Of a stretch of DNA of 64,000 nucleotides, positions 18,121 to 28,068 are shown one piece after another; within the stretch, counting starts at the first letter, position 1, and every line of letters begins with the position of its first letter. The DNA is from 34-65-8 sp964516135 (GTDB lineage: Bacteria > Pseudomonadota > Alphaproteobacteria > Sphingomonadales > Sphingomonadaceae), in assembly GCA_964516135.1 (NCBI GenBank), contig CAZEWN010000010.1:1-64000 (forward strand), given 5' to 3'. The notes below the pieces were generated by a model. That model ran no database searches, was not told the origin of the DNA, and saw nothing but the letters and a program-made list of their open reading frames with translations. A program made the translations under genes and the position numbers.

Positions 18121-19529
18121 AGGGCGTTTCCACCGATATCGGCACGATCCATTTCGTCGGCATCGGCGGCATCGGCATGTCGGGCATTGCGGAAGTAATG
18201 CGTAACCTGGGCTATAGCGTGCAGGGTTCCGACGTGAATGAAAGCGCCACCATCGATCGGCTGCGCGCGCGCGGGATCGAGGTCATGATCGGCCACGCGG
18301 CGGAAAACGTCAGCGGCGCGGCGGTGGTCGTCACCTCGACCGCCGTGCGCCGGACCAACCCCGAGGTCGCCTACGCGCTCGAAAACCGCATTCCGGTGGT
18401 GCGCCGTGCCGAAATGCTGGCCGAACTGATGCGGCTGAAGCAGACCATTGCCATTGCGGGCACGCACGGCAAGACCACCACCACCAGCATGATCGCGGCG
18501 CTGCTCGATGCCGGGAACATCGACCCCACCGTGATCAACGGCGGTATTATCGAACAGTACGGCTCCAACGCCCGGCTGGGCGACAGCGAGTGGATGGTGG
18601 TCGAGGCGGACGAGAGCGACGGCAGCTTCCTGCGGCTGGACGGCACGATCGCGGTCGTGACCAACATAGATCCCGAGCATCTCGATCACTATGGCGATTT
18701 CGACGGGGTGAAGGATGCCTTCGTCGAGTTCATCCACAACGTGCCGTTCTATGGCGCGGCGGTGCTGTGCATCGACCATCCGGACGTTCAGGCGGTTATC
18801 GGCAAGGTCCGCGACCGGCGTGTGGTCACGTATGGCTTTTCGCCCCAGGCGGATATCTGCGGCATCGACGTCCGACCTTACGACAGCGGGAATGAGTTCG
18901 ACGTGGCCGTCCGGCAGCGCGGCGCGGAAGAACGGATCATCGCGGGCGTGCGCCTGCCGATGCCGGGCCGCCACAACGTCCAGAACGCACTCGCCGCGAT
19001 CGCGGTGGCGCTGGAGATGGGCTGTTCGGACGAGGTCATCCGGGGCGGCTTCGCGCAGTTCGGCGGGGTGCGGCGGCGCTTCACCAAGGTCGGCGAGGTA
19101 GCGGGGGCGCGCGTGATCGACGATTACGCCCACCACCCGGTCGAAATCCGCGCGGTGCTTTCCGCCGCCCGCGAAAGCGCGCGCGGAAAGGTGATCGCGG
19201 TCGCCCAGCCACATCGCTTCACGCGGCTGCGCGATTTGATGGACGAATTCCAGAACTGCTTCAACGACGCGGACCAGGTCTATGTCACCCCGGTGTATAC
19301 CGCAGGCGAGGAACCGATCGAAGGCGTCGATTCCGCCGCATTGGTCGCTGGCCTGAAGGCGCGCGGCCACCGCTCCGCCGCGACGGTTGCCGACCAGGCG
19401 GAACTGGCGCGCGTGCTGGCGGGCGAGATCGAGGACGGTGACATGGTCGTGTGCCTTGGCGCGGGCGACATCACCCGCTGGGCCGCCGCGCTCGCCCCGG
19501 CCATCTCGGCCGAGATGGAAGCGGCATGA
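18117..19529 (+). CDS. murC: UDP-N-acetylmuramate-L-alanine ligase MurC
   Basis: 470 aa. Begins with the HFVGIGGIGMSGIAE loop that binds UDP, then the P-loop AGTHGKTTTTSM, EADESDGSF and DDYAHHPVE. It adds the first residue of the stem peptide. Overlaps murG and murB by 4 nt. Confidence 0.97.
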   Translation: MKGVSTDIGTIHFVGIGGIGMSGIAEVMRNLGYSVQGSDVNESATIDRLRARGIEVMIGHAAENVSGAAVVVTSTAVRRTNPEVAYALENRIPVVRRAEMLAELMRLKQTIAIAGTHGKTTTTSMIAALLDAGNIDPTVINGGIIEQYGSNARLGDSEWMVVEADESDGSFLRLDGTIAVVTNIDPEHLDHYGDFDGVKDAFVEFIHNVPFYGAAVLCIDHPDVQAVIGKVRDRRVVTYGFSPQADICGIDVRPYDSGNEFDVAVRQRGAEERIIAGVRLPMPGRHNVQNALAAIAVALEMGCSDEVIRGGFAQFGGVRRRFTKVGEVAGARVIDDYAHHPVEIRAVLSAARESARGKVIAVAQPHRFTRLRDLMDEFQNCFNDADQVYVTPVYTAGEEPIEGVDSAALVAGLKARGHRSAATVADQAELARVLAGEIEDGDMVVCLGAGDITRWAAALAPAISAEMEAA

Positions 19530-20488
19530 ACCAGATGGGCGAAAGCTGGAACGGTGGCGGCATGGCCCCGCGCTGCGATGGCGAGGGCAGCTTGGCCCCG
19601 CCGGTCGCGACCGACGGCATTCGCGGGACGCTGACCCCGAATGCCCCGCTCGCCAAGCTGGTCTGGTTCAAGACGGGTGGTACAGCCGACTGGTTGTTCG
19701 AGCCTGCCGATCTCGATGACTTGCAGTTGTTCATGTCGCGCTTGCAAGGTCGTTGCAATGTCATGGCACTCGGCTTGGGGTCGAACCTGATCGTCCGCGA
19801 CGGCGGCGTGCCCGGCGTCGTGGTACGTTTGGGCAAGAAATTCAGCGGAGTAGAGCGCGAAAGCGACAACGTGCTGCGCTGCGGCGGGGGTGCAAGCGGC
19901 ATCCTCGTGTCATCGACTGCGCGCGATGCCGGTATAGCGGGCCTCGAATTCCTGCGCGGCATTCCCGGCACCGTCGGCGGGTTCGTGCGAATGAACGGCG
20001 GCGCCTATGGCCGCGAGGTCGCCGACGTGCTGCTCGACTGCGACGTGCTGCTGCCCGACGGCACGTTCGCGCGACTGGCCCTGGCCGACCTCGAATACAC
20101 CTACCGCCATTCCGCGCTGCCCGATGGCGCGGTCGTCGTCTCCGCCCGCCTGCGCGGAACGCCGGGCGATCCCGCTGAAATCGGTGCAGAAATGGACAAG
20201 ATCGCCGAGGCGCGCGAGGCCAGTCAGCCGCTGCGCACCAAGACCGGCGGCTCGACTTTCAAGAATCCGCCCGGCCACAAGGCCTGGCAACTGGTCGACG
20301 CCGCGGGCTGCCGCGGGCTGACAATCGGCGGCGCGCAGGTGAGCGAAAAGCACACCAATTTCCTCATCAACACCGGCACTGCCACAAGCGCTGATATCGA
20401 GAACCTGGGCGAAGAAGTCCGCCGCCGGGTCTATGCCCATTCGGGCGTGGCGCTCGAGTGGGAAATCCAACGAGTAGGTCGTCCATGA
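19526..20488 (+). CDS. murB: UDP-N-acetylenolpyruvoylglucosamine reductase MurB
   Basis: 320 aa FAD flavoprotein, type I length. FAD-binding segments KTGGTADWLF and LGLGSNLIVRDGG are followed by FLRGIPGTVGGFVRMN. The catalytic-region GGSTFKNP and the C-terminal EKHTNFLIN are present. It reduces the enolpyruvyl moiety with NADPH. The first 30 residues are extra compared with many homologues; the start is set by the overlap with murC. Confidence 0.97.
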   Translation: MNQMGESWNGGGMAPRCDGEGSLAPPVATDGIRGTLTPNAPLAKLVWFKTGGTADWLFEPADLDDLQLFMSRLQGRCNVMALGLGSNLIVRDGGVPGVVVRLGKKFSGVERESDNVLRCGGGASGILVSSTARDAGIAGLEFLRGIPGTVGGFVRMNGGAYGREVADVLLDCDVLLPDGTFARLALADLEYTYRHSALPDGAVVVSARLRGTPGDPAEIGAEMDKIAEAREASQPLRTKTGGSTFKNPPGHKAWQLVDAAGCRGLTIGGAQVSEKHTNFLINTGTATSADIENLGEEVRRRVYAHSGVALEWEIQRVGRP

Positions 20489-21471
20489 ATCCGCTTGCCC
20501 CCCTGCACGTCGCGGTCCTGATGGGCGGCTGGGCGAACGAGCGGCCGGTCTCGCTGATGAGCGGCGAGGGCGTCGCCAAGGCATTGGAAACACGCGGCCA
20601 CCGGGTCACCCGGATCGACATGGACCGCACCGTCGCCGCGCGCATTGCCGAGGCCGCGCCCGATGTCGTGTTCAACGCGCTCCACGGCGTTCCCGGCGAG
20701 GACGGAACGGTGCAAGGGATGCTCGACCTGATGGGCGTGCCCTATACCCATTCGGGCCTCGCCACCTCGGTCATCGCGATCGACAAGGAACTGACCAAGC
20801 AGGCGCTGGTCCCCCACGGCGTGCCGATGCCGGGCGGGCGGATCGTAGCCAGCGCAGAGCTGTTCGAACGCGACCCGCTGCCGCGCCCCTATGTCCTGAA
20901 GCCCGTCAACGAGGGCAGCTCGGTTGGCGTCGCGATCGTCACCGATGGCGGCAACTACGGCAACCCGATTGCGCGCGATGCCAAGGGGCCGTGGCAGGAA
21001 TTCCCCCAGTTGCTCGCTGAACCCTACATCCGGGGACGCGAGCTGACCGTGGCGGTGATCGACGGCGCCGATGGCCCGCGCGCGCTGACCGTCACCGAAC
21101 TGGTGCCCAAGTCCGGCTTCTACGATTTCGACGCCAAGTATACCGACGGAATGACCGAACATGTCTGCCCGGCGCAAATCCCTGAGCACATCGCGGCGCT
21201 GTGCGTGGAATATGCGCTGCGCGCGCACAAGGTGCTCGGCTGCCGGGGGGCGAGCCGCACCGATTTCCGCTGGGACGACGAGCAGGACGAAGCCGGGCTG
21301 TTCGTGCTGGAAACGAACACGCAGCCGGGGATGACGCCGCTCAGCCTGGTGCCCGAACAGGCGCGGCATTGCGGGATGAGTTACGAGGACCTGGTCGAGG
21401 CGCTGGTTGCAGAAGCGCTGCGGGTTCATGGGAAGGACGGGGCAGGGGCGCATGGCAACGATCAAGCGTAA
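20485..21471 (+). CDS. ddl: D-alanine-D-alanine ligase
   Basis: 328 aa ATP-grasp ligase. It starts with VAVLMGGWANERPVSL and carries LHGVPGEDG, NEGSSVGVAI and ETNTQPGMTPLS. It makes the D-Ala-D-Ala dipeptide used by MurF. ATGA overlap with murB; the 3' end overlaps ftsQ by 20 nt. Confidence 0.97.
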   Translation: MNPLAPLHVAVLMGGWANERPVSLMSGEGVAKALETRGHRVTRIDMDRTVAARIAEAAPDVVFNALHGVPGEDGTVQGMLDLMGVPYTHSGLATSVIAIDKELTKQALVPHGVPMPGGRIVASAELFERDPLPRPYVLKPVNEGSSVGVAIVTDGGNYGNPIARDAKGPWQEFPQLLAEPYIRGRELTVAVIDGADGPRALTVTELVPKSGFYDFDAKYTDGMTEHVCPAQIPEHIAALCVEYALRAHKVLGCRGASRTDFRWDDEQDEAGLFVLETNTQPGMTPLSLVPEQARHCGMSYEDLVEALVAEALRVHGKDGAGAHGNDQA

Positions 21472-22369
21472 GGCGCCGGCCGCGCGCCGGGTCGCGGCGG
21501 CACAGGGGCGCCAGCAGACCGCGCGCCGTGCCAGGGCGCGGACGGGTTCGTTCCTTGGCTCGGTCGCGGCGGTGTTGCCGTTCACGCAGGACCAGCTGGA
21601 GCGAATGTTCCTCGCGCTGGTACTGGGCGTCGCGGCGACCGCCGCGTGGATCGTCGCCAGCATGGCCGGGGTTCCGGCGGTGGCGCAGGCGCAGTTGGGC
21701 GTTCTGGCCTCCGACGCGGGCTTCGAGGTGCGTCGTGTCACTGTGACCGGCGTCGACCGGATGAACGAATTGAAGGTCTACGAGCGCGCGCTCGCCCGCC
21801 GGGATCAGCCCATGCCGCTGGTCGATATAGAGGCGCTGCGGACCGAATTGCTCGCGCTGTCGTGGGTCAAGGATGCGCGCGTTTCGCGTCAGTTGCCCGA
21901 TACACTGCGGATCGACGTGGTCGAGCGGACACCGCACGCCGCGCTCCAGAAACCGGGCCGGCTGGTACTGATTGACGAAACCGGGGCGGAACTCGAACCG
22001 ATCTCGCAGGCCAATGCAAAGGGCATGCTGCGGATCGAGGGGCCGGGCGCCCAGCGCCAGGTCGAGGCACTGTCGGTGCTGCTTGAGGCGGCGCCTGCGC
22101 TCAAGCCGCAGGTCGCATCGGCGGAATGGATCGGCAACCGGCGCTGGAACCTGACGTTCAAGACTGACCAGATCGTTGCCCTGCCGCAGGGTGAGGCCGA
22201 GGCGGCAGGAGCCTTGGTCACGTTTGCGCGGCTCGACGGGCAGAACCGGCTGTTGGGCGGTAAGGTCGCCCGGTTCGACATGCGCGTGCCCGACCGGGTG
22301 ATCATGCGCGTGCCGGGGCGGGCACAGGAGGTTGCCGCCGCAAGGGCCGCCGCGCAGGAGGCGGAATGA
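21452..22369 (+). CDS. ftsQ: Cell division protein FtsQ
   Basis: 305 aa. Basic cytosolic N-terminus (KRKAPAARR), a transmembrane helix at about 55-75, then a POTRA domain beginning FEVRRVTVTGVDR and the FtsQ beta domain. It recruits FtsL/B and FtsW/I to the septum. The start at 21452 is preceded by a purine-rich GGGGCAGGGG site. The 20-nt overlap with ddl implies translational coupling. Confidence 0.94.
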   Translation: MATIKRKAPAARRVAAAQGRQQTARRARARTGSFLGSVAAVLPFTQDQLERMFLALVLGVAATAAWIVASMAGVPAVAQAQLGVLASDAGFEVRRVTVTGVDRMNELKVYERALARRDQPMPLVDIEALRTELLALSWVKDARVSRQLPDTLRIDVVERTPHAALQKPGRLVLIDETGAELEPISQANAKGMLRIEGPGAQRQVEALSVLLEAAPALKPQVASAEWIGNRRWNLTFKTDQIVALPQGEAEAAGALVTFARLDGQNRLLGGKVARFDMRVPDRVIMRVPGRAQEVAAARAAAQEAE

Positions 22370-23649
22370 TGCCACTGCCGCGCATTTCCAAGGTCTACGG
22401 GGCAATCAACATCGGCTCATTCCGCATCTCCGCGATGATCATGGGCGTGTCGGAAACAGGCGAGATGGTGGTGCTGGGGTCGGGCCACCGCGCCAGCCAG
22501 GGCATCAAGCGCGGCTATGTGACCGACATGGCGGCCGCGACCTATGCCATCCGCGACGCGGTCGAGCGGGCGGAGAAGCAGGCCGGCACCAGTGTGTCGA
22601 GCATCTGGGTCGGCTGTTCCGGTGCGGGGCTGGCGAGCCAGGTCGCGCAGGTCGAGGTCGACATCGGCGGGCGGCGGATCGAGGAAGAGGACGTCGAACT
22701 GCTGCTGCTGACTGCGCGCGATGGCATCCAGCCCGACGGGCGCATGGTGCTCCACGCGCAGCCCGCGCACTACACGCTCGACGGCGCGCACGGGGTCGCC
22801 AATCCCAAGGGGCTCCATGCCGAGCGGCTGGGCGTGGCGGTGCACGTTATGCTGGCCGATGGCGCGCCGGTCACCAACCTGATCGAAGCCGTGCAGAAGG
22901 CGCATCTGGAGGTTGAGACGGTGGTCGCCGCGCCGATCGCGGCCGGCCATGCCTGCCTCTCGCCCGAGGAACGCGACCTGGGCACGGCGTTGATCGAGAT
23001 CGGCGGTGATGTCACCAACGTGTCGATCTATTCCGGCGGTATCCTGCGTGCGCTGCGCTCCATTCCCATGGGGTCGGCGGATATTACCGACGCGATCGCA
23101 TCCGCATTCGGCATCCGCCGGTTTCAGGCCGAGCGGCTGAAGTGCGTGGCCGGCTCTGCGATCGCCAGCCCGACCGATCACCGCGAGATGATCCCGGTCG
23201 ACGGCCCCGGCGAGACGGCGAGCGGTGCCGTTGCGCGCGGCGCGGACGATGCCAACCGCATTCCGCGCGCCGAACTCGTTTCGGTGGTGACCGAGGAACT
23301 GGCCAAGCTGACAGCGGAAATTGGCAAGGCGCTGAAGGATCTGGGCTATTCGGGTGCGCGGGGCGGACAGGTCGTGCTGACCGGCGGTGGCGCGGAGCTG
23401 GCCGGGGTAGCCGAATTCGCTCAGGGTGCGCTTGGCCGCCCGGTGCGGATCGGCAAGCCGCCCGCGCTGCGCGGGCTGCCCGAAGCACATGCGACGCCAG
23501 GGTTCGCCACGCTCGCGGGGCTGTGCCTCTACGCGGCTGCCGATCCGGTCGACATCAGGTCGGTCGGATCGCGGTTTCAGCAGAGCACGCGCCATGGGGG
23601 GCGCGGCCTCGCCATAAGGGTATGGCATGCGATGCGGCAGCACTTCTGA
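22366..23649 (+). CDS. ftsA: Cell division protein FtsA
   Basis: 427 aa actin-like ATPase. Recognisable parts are the N-terminal INIGSFRISAMI phosphate loop, the SHS2-like 1C domain at about 90-170, IEIGGDVTNVSIYSGG and VVLTGGGAELAGV. It tethers FtsZ to the membrane, and the C-terminus (LAIRVWHAMRQHF) looks like the expected amphipathic helix. Overlaps ftsQ by 4 nt. Confidence 0.97.
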   Translation: MMPLPRISKVYGAINIGSFRISAMIMGVSETGEMVVLGSGHRASQGIKRGYVTDMAAATYAIRDAVERAEKQAGTSVSSIWVGCSGAGLASQVAQVEVDIGGRRIEEEDVELLLLTARDGIQPDGRMVLHAQPAHYTLDGAHGVANPKGLHAERLGVAVHVMLADGAPVTNLIEAVQKAHLEVETVVAAPIAAGHACLSPEERDLGTALIEIGGDVTNVSIYSGGILRALRSIPMGSADITDAIASAFGIRRFQAERLKCVAGSAIASPTDHREMIPVDGPGETASGAVARGADDANRIPRAELVSVVTEELAKLTAEIGKALKDLGYSGARGGQVVLTGGGAELAGVAEFAQGALGRPVRIGKPPALRGLPEAHATPGFATLAGLCLYAAADPVDIRSVGSRFQQSTRHGGRGLAIRVWHAMRQHF

Positions 23650-23693
23650 TGATCGCCACCATTCATGGATCGGGTCTGGCCGCGGGTAACCAC

Positions 23694-23702
23694 TGTGGAT
23701 AA
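23694..23702 (-). promoter_or_regulatory. Perfect DnaA box in the ftsZ upstream region
   Basis: TGTGGATAA is the reverse complement of the consensus TTATCCACA (9 of 9). It lies in the 143-bp ftsA-ftsZ gap, 91 bp before the ftsZ start. DnaA is known to act on ftsZ expression in Caulobacter, so the same link is plausible here. Confidence 0.55.
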
Positions 23703-23792
23703 GCGCTCTTTCCCTATGCACCGCCGATTCGGTTTGTGCCAAATTGCCACACCGCGTAACCGCCTGTCTTTCGCCCCCGGGAGGGAACTTAC

Positions 23793-25511
23793 ATGAGCAT
23801 CAGCATCGGCCCCGCCGCTTCGGACGAGCTTCGTCCCCGCATTACCGTGATCGGGGTGGGCGGCGCCGGCGGCAATGCGATCGCCAACATGATCGGCGCC
23901 GAAATCGAAGGGGTCGACTTCATCGTCGCCAATACCGACGCGCAGTCGCTCAATTCCTCGCCCGCGCCCACGCGCATCCAGCTCGGGCCGGAAATCACCG
24001 GTGGCCTGGGCGCTGGCGCGCGGCCCGAAGTGGGCAAGGCCGCCGCCGAGGAAACGGTCGAGGAGCTGGAAAACGCGCTCGAAGGCGTGAACATGTGCTT
24101 CATCGCGGCGGGCATGGGGGGCGGCACCGGCACTGGCGCCGCGCCGGTGATCGCGGAAGCCGCGCGGCGCAAGGGCGTGCTGACCGTGGGCGTGGTGACC
24201 AAGCCGTTCCTGTTCGAAGGCACGCGCCGGATGCGCGCAGCCGAGGCCGGGATCGAGGAGCTGCAGCGCTATGTCGATACGCTGATTGTCATTCCCAACC
24301 AGAACCTGTTCCTGGTGGCCAAGGCGGAAACGACCTTCAAGGAAGCGTTCCAGCTCGCCGACGAGGTGCTGCAGCAGGGTGTGCGCTCGATCACCGACCT
24401 CATGGTCATGCCCGGCCTCATCAACCTCGACTTCGCCGACGTGAAATCGGTGATGGAGGAGATGGGCAAGGCGATGATGGGCACCGGCGAGGGCGAAGGC
24501 GAGAACCGCGCGCTCGAGGCGGCGGAGCGTGCCATTGCCAACCCGCTGCTCGACGGGGTCAGCATGGCCGGTGCCAAGGGCGTGATCATCTCGATCATCG
24601 GCGGCGAGGACATGAAACTGCTCGAGGTCGACGAGGCGGCGAACCACATCCGCGAGCTCGTCGACGAGGATGCCAACATCATCTGGGGCTCGGCTTTCAA
24701 CGGCGATCTCAACGGCAAGATCCGCGTGTCGGTGGTCGCAACCGGCATCGAAGGCGGCAATGTCGCGCGTGATGATGGCGAACGGCATGCCATGCGTCTC
24801 GGCGCGAGCCGCGCGCCCAAGCGCCCGGTGCTCGAACTGCCGGGCGAGGCCGAGGCCCGCGACGACAATTACATCCCCGCCGCTGCGCCCCCTGCGCCGG
24901 CGCCGCCACCGGAGCCCGAGCCAATGTCGCTCGCTGGATTCGATGAGGCGGAGGAAGGTTACGATGAGGACGGCGACGATGTCGAAGGAATCGTCGATCC
25001 GCTGGCTGGCATGCGCGATGACGAGCCCGGCGAGGGTGAGGAGGCGCTGGTCGATCCGGTCGACGACGCAGCGTTCGCCGGCGCGGGCGATGGTCGCGGG
25101 TATGGCGATATGGCGGGCGACGACGGCGACGATTCCGGCGGCGAACCCCGGTTCCGCAAGCAGCCGATCGACCTGTCCGGTCAATCGCCGATTCCGGACC
25201 TCGATGATGTGCCGGGCGGTCCCTCCGCGACACAGGACGAGTTGTTGCTCGATGCCGATCGGCTTGCCGAGCAGGATCAACCGGTCCAGCAGGGCATGGG
25301 ACGCCGGCGTGGTCTGGTGTCGGGCGGCGGTGCCGGGGGAGCCAGCGCCGGAGCGGGTGCGGGGGCGGGCAGCACGCTGTTCGAGCGGATGGCGAACCTG
25401 TCGCGTGGCTCGCACACGCAGGACGAGGACGAGGACGATGACGACGATGCCGGTAGCGGCGGCAGTTCGCTCAACATTCCGCGCTTCCTGGGCCGGCAGA
25501 ACAACCAGTAG
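23793..25511 (+). CDS. ftsZ: Cell division GTPase FtsZ
   Basis: 572 aa tubulin-like GTPase that forms the Z-ring. The G-box GGGTGTG is at about 109-115, the N-terminal IGVGGAGGNAI loop binds nucleotide, and the T7 loop reads INLDFADVK. After residue ~320 comes a ~230-residue linker that is acidic and Pro/Gly-rich. The C-terminal peptide LNIPRFLGRQ is the FtsA/ZipA-type binding motif. At 572 aa it is far longer than E. coli FtsZ (383) but normal for alphaproteobacteria. An AGGGAAC site precedes the ATG. Confidence 0.97.
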   Translation: MSISIGPAASDELRPRITVIGVGGAGGNAIANMIGAEIEGVDFIVANTDAQSLNSSPAPTRIQLGPEITGGLGAGARPEVGKAAAEETVEELENALEGVNMCFIAAGMGGGTGTGAAPVIAEAARRKGVLTVGVVTKPFLFEGTRRMRAAEAGIEELQRYVDTLIVIPNQNLFLVAKAETTFKEAFQLADEVLQQGVRSITDLMVMPGLINLDFADVKSVMEEMGKAMMGTGEGEGENRALEAAERAIANPLLDGVSMAGAKGVIISIIGGEDMKLLEVDEAANHIRELVDEDANIIWGSAFNGDLNGKIRVSVVATGIEGGNVARDDGERHAMRLGASRAPKRPVLELPGEAEARDDNYIPAAAPPAPAPPPEPEPMSLAGFDEAEEGYDEDGDDVEGIVDPLAGMRDDEPGEGEEALVDPVDDAAFAGAGDGRGYGDMAGDDGDDSGGEPRFRKQPIDLSGQSPIPDLDDVPGGPSATQDELLLDADRLAEQDQPVQQGMGRRRGLVSGGGAGGASAGAGAGAGSTLFERMANLSRGSHTQDEDEDDDDDAGSGGSSLNIPRFLGRQNNQ

Positions 25512-25625
25512 CGCGCCGGGCCAGCGTTCGGGTCGGGTTCACCGGCGCGCGGTTAACGCGGCCATCGTGAAATGCGGTCCCGGCTCGGCCGGGACCGTGC
25601 GCGGGAAAATTTCGTGAACGGAACG

Positions 25626-27404
25626 ATGCGGCACCGCTCGATCGCCACCAGCATGTTGCTTGCCTCGGCGCTTGCCGGCGGTTCTATGCTCGTTCCCGCG
25701 GCCATGGTCGCGGCGCAGGGGCAGGCGGTCGTCCAGCCCCTGCCGCCGCCCGCCGCCGGAGAACTTAATGCGGCGTTGCGCCGCCTCGCCAGCAATTCGC
25801 GTGACATGTCGGCGCTGCTTGCCGCCGGGTTCGCCGCGCTCGAACTGGGCGACATCGAGGCCGCGATCGGCTTTTTCGGCCGCGCGCAGGAACTTGAACC
25901 GAACAACGCGCGGGTCAAGGTCGGCCTGGCGACTGCCTATGTCCGTTCCGAACGTCCGATCGAGGCGCTGCGCCTTTACGCCGAAGCGGAACAGGCCGGT
26001 GCGTCCTCGCTCAGCGTGGCGGGCGATCGCGGCCTCGCATTCGACCTGGTCGGCGACAACTCCGCCGCGCAGGAGCAATACGCCCGCGCCCTGTCGGGTG
26101 CCGAGGGTGACGAGGTGCGCCGCCGCCTGGCCTTGAGCCAGGCGATCCAGGGCAACCGCGAGGGTTTCGAGCGCACCCTGCTGCCGCTGCTCGAACGGCG
26201 CGATCTCGCGGCTTATCGGGTCCGCGCGTTCGGGCTGGCGGTGCTGGGTGAGGAGAGCGAGGCGATTGCCATCACCAAGGCCGTGATGCCGGCGGATATG
26301 GCGGCGCGCATGGAGCCCTATCTCAATTACATGCGCCGTCTCACGCCGTCGCAGCAGGCCGCGGCCGCCAACCTGGGGATTTTCCCGCGCGCCGCGCAGA
26401 TCGGACGCGACGATCCACGCATTGCCGCGTACACCGGCCGCGCGGCAGGCGTGCGTACCGCCGATGCCGCGCTTGCGCCGACGGGAACCCCGCTGGGTGC
26501 TTCGCCGCCAACCGCCCCGCGCGAGGATTCGCGTGCCGAGCGTCGCCGCCCGGGCCGTGCATCCAGCCGGGTCGCTGAAGCGTCCCCCCAGCCATCGCCG
26601 CAGCGCGCGGCGCCGCCGGTCCAGATCACGACGGTGGCCGGGAACCCGTCGGGCGGGCGGGAAGGCGAATTGCCGCCGGTGACGACGCAGCGCGTCTCGC
26701 AACCGGTGGTGCAGGCCGTTCCGCCGCCGCCGCCTGTTCCTGCGCCTCCGCCGTCATCCCCGCCGCAGCCCACGGCGCAGCGTGCATTCGATCTCGCACG
26801 GCCCGGGGACCAGCGGACAGCTCCCGCCCGTCAGGTCGAAGGGGTCATCCTTCCCACTTCCGCACCCGCCAGCGGGGTGGCCGCTGGTGCCACGCCCGCG
26901 ACATCGACCGTGACGTTGCCTCCCACGCAGGGCGCCCCAGCGGCGTCTTCCGTTCCGGCCAGCGTTGCCGATGCCTTCGCCGGTTTCGACATTCCATCAA
27001 CCACCGCCGCGGCGGTTCGCAATCCCGCCGCCGTGGACATCACCGCGATCCGGCCGCCCCGCGAAGTGGAGCGCAAGCCCGAAGTCGCGCCGCCGCCCCC
27101 TCCACCCCCTCCACCACCACCGCCGCGCGTCGTGCATCCAAGCCGCCATTGGGTCCAGATTGCCACCGGGCGAGACCGGGCCGCGCTGCGCTTTGACTGG
27201 CGCCGGTTCGCGCGCGAGGCGCCCGCGGTGCTCGGCAAGCTCGAACCGCACGTGACCCGGTGGGGCCAGGCAAATCGGCTGCTCGCGGGGCCATACGATT
27301 CGGCGCGCGCCGCGCGCGAGGCGGTCGCCGCGCTGGAGAAGGCGGGGGTCGACAGCTTCACGTTCATCAGTGAGGCGGGCCAGGAGATCGAGCGCCTGCG
27401 CTGA
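25626..27404 (+). CDS. TPR and SPOR domain envelope protein
   Basis: About 592 aa. Signal peptide (LLASALAGGSMLVPAAMVAAQ), then TPR-like helices at about 45-210 (AIGFFGRAQELEPNNARV), a long Pro/Ala-rich linker with a run of twelve prolines, and a C-terminal SPOR domain (about 515-590) that should bind denuded septal glycan. Its place right after ftsZ fits a division role. GTG at 25614 is an alternative start with a GGGAA site. Confidence 0.8.
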   Translation: MRHRSIATSMLLASALAGGSMLVPAAMVAAQGQAVVQPLPPPAAGELNAALRRLASNSRDMSALLAAGFAALELGDIEAAIGFFGRAQELEPNNARVKVGLATAYVRSERPIEALRLYAEAEQAGASSLSVAGDRGLAFDLVGDNSAAQEQYARALSGAEGDEVRRRLALSQAIQGNREGFERTLLPLLERRDLAAYRVRAFGLAVLGEESEAIAITKAVMPADMAARMEPYLNYMRRLTPSQQAAAANLGIFPRAAQIGRDDPRIAAYTGRAAGVRTADAALAPTGTPLGASPPTAPREDSRAERRRPGRASSRVAEASPQPSPQRAAPPVQITTVAGNPSGGREGELPPVTTQRVSQPVVQAVPPPPPVPAPPPSSPPQPTAQRAFDLARPGDQRTAPARQVEGVILPTSAPASGVAAGATPATSTVTLPPTQGAPAASSVPASVADAFAGFDIPSTTAAAVRNPAAVDITAIRPPREVERKPEVAPPPPPPPPPPPPRVVHPSRHWVQIATGRDRAALRFDWRRFAREAPAVLGKLEPHVTRWGQANRLLAGPYDSARAAREAVAALEKAGVDSFTFISEAGQEIERLR

Positions 27405-27551
27405 CCTCGTTGCAACGGCGAGTCCCGTTTGTGCACAGGGTTTGAACAGGCAAGTCCGTTTGTCCCCAGCCACCCGAAGCCGTCCGATTGCACAGATGGC
27501 GCATGGCGCGGCACATCTCGCCGCGATGGCAGGCATAGCGGACAGCGCGGG

Positions 27552-28058
27552 ATGATGGCGGGCGAGGACAGCCACGACGGTGGTGATGATGCCGCGCCGC
27601 TGGACATGCTTACAGCGCTTTTCGACGCGCATGGCTGGCCGTGCAAGTATCTGTCGGACGACGAGATTTCGGGCGAGATCAAGGGGAGTTGGGCCACGTA
27701 CCAGGTGCGTGGCATCTGGCGCTCCGACGACCGCGTGCTGCAGTTGCTGTGCCTGCCTGACATCCGCGTGCCGGACAACAAGCGCCGCGATGCGAACGAC
27801 CTGCTGGCGCTGGTGAATGAACAGATGTGGCTGGGCCATTTCGATATCTGGTCGAGCGGCAACGTGCTGCTCTATCGCCATGGCGCCCTGCTGGGTGCCG
27901 ATGGCCTGCTCGGCATTGGGCAGGCACAGGCGCTGATCGAGAACGCGGTCGACGAATGCGACCGGTTCTATCCCGCGTTCCAGTTCGTGCTGTGGGGCGA
28001 CAAGTCGCCGCGTGACGCGCTCGATGCGGCACTTGTCGATGCGGCGGGAGAGGCCTAG
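27552..28058 (+). CDS. YbjN domain-containing protein
   Basis: About 168 aa. The fold is that of YbjN/DUF1790 proteins (type III secretion chaperone-like), with LTALFDAHGWPCKYL at the N-terminus and a central WATYQVRGIW strand. The cellular role is unknown. ATG at 27552 or 27555 is used; a longer upstream frame is composed of unlikely sequence. It lies 10 bp before proC, so the two are probably co-transcribed. Confidence 0.8.
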   Translation: MMAGEDSHDGGDDAAPLDMLTALFDAHGWPCKYLSDDEISGEIKGSWATYQVRGIWRSDDRVLQLLCLPDIRVPDNKRRDANDLLALVNEQMWLGHFDIWSSGNVLLYRHGALLGADGLLGIGQAQALIENAVDECDRFYPAFQFVLWGDKSPRDALDAALVDAAGEA

Positions 28059-28068
28059 CGAACGGGGC

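Noticed and set aside
25511..25550. Inverted repeat after ftsZ as terminator
   Set aside because: A 9-bp stem exists, but the loop is over 20 nt and no T run follows.
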